Below are positions 60,089-64,000 of a stretch of 64,000 nucleotides of DNA, one piece after another. Source of the DNA: Leifsonia xyli (lineage in GTDB: Bacteria > Actinomycetota > Actinomycetes > Actinomycetales > Microbacteriaceae); NCBI GenBank assembly GCA_001647635.1, contig CP014761.1:2604001-2668000 (forward strand), read 5' to 3'. The notes under the pieces were generated by a model. That model did no database searches. It saw nothing but the letters and a program-made list of their open reading frames with translations, and was not told the origin of the DNA. How positions within the stretch are numbered: position 1 is the first letter of the stretch; the number at the start of each line of letters is the position of its first letter. Position numbers and translations under genes: made by a program.

Positions 60089-61408
60089 ATGCAAACCACA
60101 CGAGCTCTCGGCGCTCTTGCCCTCGCCGGCTCGATCGCCCTCGTCGTTGCCGGATGCTCCTCATCCGGCAACGCGGCCGCCGGTGGATCATTGAAAGACA
60201 ACGGCGATTGCAAGACCATCACCGTTCTGACGAACCGCACGGACATCGTGAAGACCACGTTCGCCGACTACGCCAAGACGTTCGAGAAGCAGAACCCGGG
60301 CCACACAGTCAAGTTCCAGGCCATCACGAACTACGACGGCGACGTCCGCACGCGGATGAACACGAAAGACTACGGGGATGTTCTGCTCATCCCGAGCACG
60401 ATTACCCCCTCGCAGTTCCCCCAGTTCTTCACCCCTCTGGGCGACTCGAACGATCTCTCGAAGGACTACTACTTCACTGCGGCGGCTTCATACGGCGGCA
60501 AGACCTACGGGATCTCCCAGACCGGCAATGCCACCGGCTACGTAGTGAACAAGAAAATCTGGGAGCAGGCGGGGGTCACGACGCCGCCGACCACTCCGGA
60601 TGAGTTCATGGCCGATCTGGCCGCCATCAAGTCCAAGACCAGCGCTGTCCCGCTCTACACCAATTACAAAGACGGCTGGCCGCTCACCAATTACAGCAAC
60701 GAGTTCCTCGGAGCCGTCCAGGGCGCCGACGGACAGAACCAGCTGGCGACCGACAAAGCCCCCTGGACGGATGGAAAGGATCTCTACGTCGGCAACTCGA
60801 TCCTGTTCGACGCCGTCCACGACAAGCTCACTGAATCAGATCCCGCCACCACCGATTGGAACACGAGCAAGACGCTCCTGGGTGGGGGCAAGATCGCCAC
60901 GATGATGCTCGGCTCCTGGTCCGTCATTCAGATGGACGATGCCGCGAAGCAGGCAGGTGCGTCCGCCTCCGACATTGCGTTCTGGCCGCTGCCCGTGCAA
61001 ACCGATGGCAAGTTCACCTCGGTGCTCTCGGGTGACTACAACGTGGCGATCAACAAGAGCTCGCAGTGCCAGGCGACCAGCAAGAAGTGGTTGGACTTCT
61101 TCGTCAACGACTCGGGTTACGCCGCGGACCAGGGCGGGATCAGCCCGAAGAAGGGCGGCACGATGCCGGCCACGCTGGCGGCATTCGACCAGCTGGGCGT
61201 GAAGACCTTCGAGCTCACCCCGGCCCCGAAGGGCAAGGAGAACCTGCTCCCGAGCATCCAGAAGGCGGCCAATCTGCAGCTGACCGACCAGACCTGGTAC
61301 CAGAAGATGGTCGACATCGCCCGCGGTGCGGCTCCGGGAACGAAGGCGGACTACTTCAAGCAGCTCAACTCGGAATGGGCGAACGGCATCCAGACAGCCG
61401 GCAACTGA
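60089..61408 (+). CDS. ABC transporter sugar-binding lipoprotein
   Basis: 439 residues. Lipoprotein signal peptide with lipobox VVAGC (Cys23), then a family-1 extracellular solute-binding domain (KTITVLTNRTDIVKTTFADY, DYGDVLLIP, YVVNKKIWEQAG, MMLGSWSV). Binds the imported oligosaccharide at the cell surface. ATG at 60089 with GAAGGGA before it. First gene of the uptake operon; no ATPase is in the window, so a shared MsiK-type ATPase is likely, as in other actinobacteria. Confidence 0.92.
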   Translation: MQTTRALGALALAGSIALVVAGCSSSGNAAAGGSLKDNGDCKTITVLTNRTDIVKTTFADYAKTFEKQNPGHTVKFQAITNYDGDVRTRMNTKDYGDVLLIPSTITPSQFPQFFTPLGDSNDLSKDYYFTAAASYGGKTYGISQTGNATGYVVNKKIWEQAGVTTPPTTPDEFMADLAAIKSKTSAVPLYTNYKDGWPLTNYSNEFLGAVQGADGQNQLATDKAPWTDGKDLYVGNSILFDAVHDKLTESDPATTDWNTSKTLLGGGKIATMMLGSWSVIQMDDAAKQAGASASDIAFWPLPVQTDGKFTSVLSGDYNVAINKSSQCQATSKKWLDFFVNDSGYAADQGGISPKKGGTMPATLAAFDQLGVKTFELTPAPKGKENLLPSIQKAANLQLTDQTWYQKMVDIARGAAPGTKADYFKQLNSEWANGIQTAGN

Positions 61409-61423
61409 CTCCCATCCCCGACG

Positions 61424-61453
61424 GTCCGGGCGCGGCGGGCGCCGCGCCCGGAC
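61424..61453 (+). promoter_or_regulatory. Strong intercistronic hairpin after the binding-protein gene
   Basis: Arms GTCCGGGCGCGGC and GCCGCGCCCGGAC, perfectly complementary, 4-base loop, no T run. It sits between the binding-protein gene and the permeases. Such hairpins protect the upstream mRNA or attenuate readthrough so that more binding protein than permease is made. Confidence 0.8.
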
Positions 61454-61475
61454 CTTGAGAAAGGTATCGACGACG

Positions 61476-62435
61476 ATGACCCTCTCCCGTCCGGTAGCCG
61501 GAGTCGTGAACGCTACAACCGACCTGGCATCTGCCGAGCTCAGCAACAAGACTCCGCGCAAGCGCAAGCCGCTGGTGCGTCAGCTGGTCCCGTGGCTCTA
61601 CCTGGCGATCCCGCTCGCGTTCCTGATCGTGTTCACCTACGCCCCTGTGGGCAACATGTTCTGGTACAGCGTGACGTCCTGGGATGGCCTGGAGCCCGAC
61701 AAGCCGTTCGTCGGACTCCAGAACTACGTGACGATTTTCACCAACCCGGTGTATTTCAACGTGTTCTTCGTCAGCATCTACTACCTCCTCGGGGCCGCCG
61801 TACAGCTGCTCTTGGCGCTCTACTTCGCTACGATCCTGAGCTTCAAGCTGCCGCTGCGGAATCTCTTCAAGGGCATCCTGTTCTTCCCCTATTTGATCAA
61901 CGGGGTCGCGATTGCCTTCATCTTCCTGTTCTTCTTCCAGCCCGGCGGGACCCTCGACCTCACCCTGCAGTTCCTTGGTTTGAACGGGTTGACCCGCCAA
62001 TGGTTGGGAGATCCCGCTGTGGTCAACTGGTCCCTTGCCGGGGTCTCGGTGTGGCGGTACATGGGATTGAACGTCGTCCTCTTCATCGGCGCGATCCAGT
62101 CGATCAATCCCGACCTCTACGAGGCGGCCGAGATCGATGGCGCCTCGTCCTGGCACCGGTTCCGCTACATCATCCTTCCCAGCATCAAACGCATCATCGG
62201 ACTGACATCGATCCTCGCGATCTCGGGCAGCCTCGCCGTCTTTGAGATCCCGTACATCATGCTCGGGGGCGCGAACGGAACGACCACCTTCGTCATCCAG
62301 ACGGTGAAGACGGCTTTCGTGAACAACAAGTTCGGGTTGGCGTCGGCCATGGCCGTCGTTCTCCTGCTGATCGTGGTGATCGTCACGGTCGTCCAGCGAT
62401 TGCTGATCAAAGACGACGATGTGGACCTCGCATGA
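61476..62435 (+). CDS. ABC transporter sugar permease 1
   Basis: 319 residues, MalF-type: six main membrane helices and the ATPase-contact EAA loop EAAEIDGASSWHRFRYIILP near 211-230. The ATG at 61476 is preceded by GAGAAAGG. Overlaps the second permease by four bases. Confidence 0.92.
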   Translation: MTLSRPVAGVVNATTDLASAELSNKTPRKRKPLVRQLVPWLYLAIPLAFLIVFTYAPVGNMFWYSVTSWDGLEPDKPFVGLQNYVTIFTNPVYFNVFFVSIYYLLGAAVQLLLALYFATILSFKLPLRNLFKGILFFPYLINGVAIAFIFLFFFQPGGTLDLTLQFLGLNGLTRQWLGDPAVVNWSLAGVSVWRYMGLNVVLFIGAIQSINPDLYEAAEIDGASSWHRFRYIILPSIKRIIGLTSILAISGSLAVFEIPYIMLGGANGTTTFVIQTVKTAFVNNKFGLASAMAVVLLLIVVIVTVVQRLLIKDDDVDLA

Positions 62436-63256
62436 GCCGCGTCCTCTCCCGAACGCTGGTCTACCTGTCCCTGATCGTGGCGGCGATCGTGGTGGTATTG
62501 CCTCTGACCACCCTGTTGTTCGCCTCACTGAAGAGTTCGCACGAGTACGCAGTGACCACCGCGTTCACTCCTCCGTCGAACTGGTTCAACCTCGCCAACT
62601 ATTCGCTTGCCTTCACCCAGGGCGGGATGCTGCTCGGCTTCTTCAACACGACCTTCATCCTGTTGTTCTCGATCGTCGGGACGATCCTTCTGGGAACGGC
62701 GGCCGCGTACGCGATCGACCGCTTCCAGTTCCGCGGCAAGGGCCTGGTGCTGTCCCTGTTCCTGCTCGCCGCGCTCGTGCCCGGCGTGACCACACAGGTC
62801 GCAACATTCCAGATCGTCAACGCGCTCGGATTGTTCGACACCCGCTGGGCGGCCATCGCTCTGTTCGTCGGCACTGACATCATCGCGATCTACATTTTTC
62901 TGCAGTTCATGGCTTCGATCCCGCGATCCTTGGATGAGGCGGCACGACTGGACGGCGCCGGTCACTTCCGGATCTATCTCCAGGTGATCCTCCCGCTGCT
63001 GCGGCCCGCGATCGCCACCGTGGTGATCATCAAGGGAATCGCGATCTACAACGAGTTCTATATCCCGTTCCTGTACATGCCGGATCCGGATCTGGGTGTC
63101 ATCTCGACCTCGTTGTTCCGTTTCACCGGTCCTTATGGGGCCCACTGGGAGATCCTCTCGGCGGGAGCGATCGTCGTGATCGTCCCGACTCTGGTGATCT
63201 TCCTCATCCTCCAGCGGTTCATCTACCGCGGACTGTCGGCAGGAGCTGTCAAATGA
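62432..63256 (+). CDS. ABC transporter sugar permease 2
   Basis: 274 residues, MalG-type: six membrane helices, EAA loop DEAARLDGAGHFRIYLQVIL near 169-188. ATGA overlap with permease 1 and with the following glycoside hydrolase gene. Confidence 0.92.
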   Translation: MSRVLSRTLVYLSLIVAAIVVVLPLTTLLFASLKSSHEYAVTTAFTPPSNWFNLANYSLAFTQGGMLLGFFNTTFILLFSIVGTILLGTAAAYAIDRFQFRGKGLVLSLFLLAALVPGVTTQVATFQIVNALGLFDTRWAAIALFVGTDIIAIYIFLQFMASIPRSLDEAARLDGAGHFRIYLQVILPLLRPAIATVVIIKGIAIYNEFYIPFLYMPDPDLGVISTSLFRFTGPYGAHWEILSAGAIVVIVPTLVIFLILQRFIYRGLSAGAVK

Positions 63257-64000
63257 GCCACCCCTCTCTCACCACCGAGAAGTTCGCAGGTGTCACCTGG
63301 GGATGGGTCGGCCACACCGAGGACTGGAGCTCGCCTGCGGCAGGGGAAAGCATGGAAGAGCTCGCCGGCCTGGGCGGCAACTGGGTGACGATCGCCTTCC
63401 AGGGGGTGCAGGAGAACGCGCAGTCGACGACGATTCGCTGGGGTTCGGCACCGCTGGTCACGGACGACGACCTCCGATCCGCGATCCGCCACGCACAGCA
63501 GCTCGGTTTGAAGGTGTGCCTGAAACCCGTCGTCAACTGCGCGTCCGGCACCTGGCGAGCGCACATCGGCTTCTTCGACGCCGACGTGCCCGGTGAGCCC
63601 ACCTGGGCGGAATGGTTCGCCGCCTACACCGAATTCATCCTCCATTACGCCCGCATCGCCGAGACTGAGGGGTGCCCTCTGTTCTGCATCGGTTGCGAGA
63701 TGGTCCGCGCCGACAGCCGAGAGGGCGAATGGCGAACCCTGATCGAGAAGGTTCGGCAGGTGTACTCGGGGGCTATCACCTACAACTGCGACAAGTACCA
63801 GGAAGACCGGCTGACCTGGTGGGACGCCGTCGATGTGATCTCCTCCAGCGGCTATTACCCGGCTGGAACTTGGACGGCCCAGTTGGACCGCATCCAGGAG
63901 ACGGTTCTCAGCGCTGGAAAGCCGTTCTTGTTCCTGGAGGCGGGCTGTCCCTCGCGAGAAGGATCGGCAGCACGACCAAACGACTGGGAGCTCAAGGGTG
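63253..64000 (+). CDS. Glycoside hydrolase family 113-like enzyme, N-terminal part (cut by window edge)
   Basis: 249 residues visible, still open at the window end. TIM-barrel start (FAGVTWGWVG, MEELAGLGGNWVTIAFQ), candidate acid/base Glu149 in FCIGCEMVRAD and candidate nucleophile Glu229 in FLFLEAGCPS; the 80-residue spacing equals that of the GH113 beta-mannanase AaManA. No signal peptide, so it acts on sugar brought in by the ABC transporter. The ATG overlaps the permease stop. Suggested substrate: beta-1,4-manno-oligosaccharides. Confidence 0.8.
   Translation, partial: MSHPSLTTEKFAGVTWGWVGHTEDWSSPAAGESMEELAGLGGNWVTIAFQGVQENAQSTTIRWGSAPLVTDDDLRSAIRHAQQLGLKVCLKPVVNCASGTWRAHIGFFDADVPGEPTWAEWFAAYTEFILHYARIAETEGCPLFCIGCEMVRADSREGEWRTLIEKVRQVYSGAITYNCDKYQEDRLTWWDAVDVISSSGYYPAGTWTAQLDRIQETVLSAGKPFLFLEAGCPSREGSAARPNDWELKG

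Overview
The window is high-GC DNA with dense, often overlapping genes, several GTG/TTG starts and a menaquinone (not ubiquinone) gene set. Together with BldC-like, DtxR-box and ClgR-like features this points to an actinobacterium. Gene content (glutamate-family core genes, GMC/gluconate dehydrogenase operon, GH113 cluster, mycobacterial-type bS22) fits the Microbacteriaceae, near Leifsonia, but that genus-level guess is inference.

Layout. 1-21 kb is ordinary core chromosome: the end of proC, a K+ uptake pair (TrkH/RCK), ArsR and Xis-type regulators, the tiny ribosomal protein bS22, two GntR regulators, menaquinone genes (isochorismate synthase, demethylmenaquinone methyltransferase, polyprenyl diphosphate synthase), ferredoxin-NADP reductase, YajQ, an iron-box-controlled heme oxygenase, a ClgR-like regulator, a LacI/alpha-glucosidase operon, an aldo/keto reductase and tRNA-Tyr, -Thr and -Met. 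21-23.5 kb holds a membrane protein and a divergent TetR/dehydrogenase pair with a repeated operator. 23.6-26.7 kb is a graveyard of fragments (IS21 helper ATPase, ArdC, lactate dehydrogenase, a ferredoxin-type reductase) around one intact pair of unknown genes.

27-32.3 kb carries a compact four-gene DAB-type inorganic-carbon accumulation operon (dabB, dabA, a P-II-like protein, a DUF6671-type zinc protein) next to a small winged-helix regulator. 32-39.6 kb is a run of redox genes, each paired with a divergent regulator (AKR/XRE, dehydrogenase/TetR, dehydrogenase/LysR), with readable operators.

40-57.5 kb looks like a stress and sugar-oxidation island. Nine tightly overlapping minus-strand genes (50.8 down to 40.4 kb) encode a glucose-dehydrogenase-like SDR, a GH15 glucosidase/trehalase, NDH-2, a small membrane protein, gluconate 2-dehydrogenase subunit 3, a GMC flavoprotein, a PoxB-like ThDP enzyme, an enolase-superfamily enzyme and an alpha/beta hydrolase-fold protein lacking its serine. 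A palindrome, TTGCG-N4-CGCAA, recurs in front of this operon and of an aquaglyceroporin/flavin-reductase pair, two small genes and a cation exchanger, with a near match before a MarR gene in the middle. I read this as a local MarR regulon. Nramp, ArdC and TetR remnants lie among these genes.

57.8-64 kb is a sugar ABC-uptake cluster: a LacI-type sensor domain without its DNA-binding part, a frameshifted ROK regulator, a lipoprotein binding protein, two permeases and the start of a GH113 beta-mannanase-type enzyme.

A recurring theme is single-base losses that break otherwise well-conserved genes (alpha-glucosidase, XRE regulator, ROK regulator and several remnants). Some lie in G/C runs, so base-calling error must be excluded before calling them pseudogenes.
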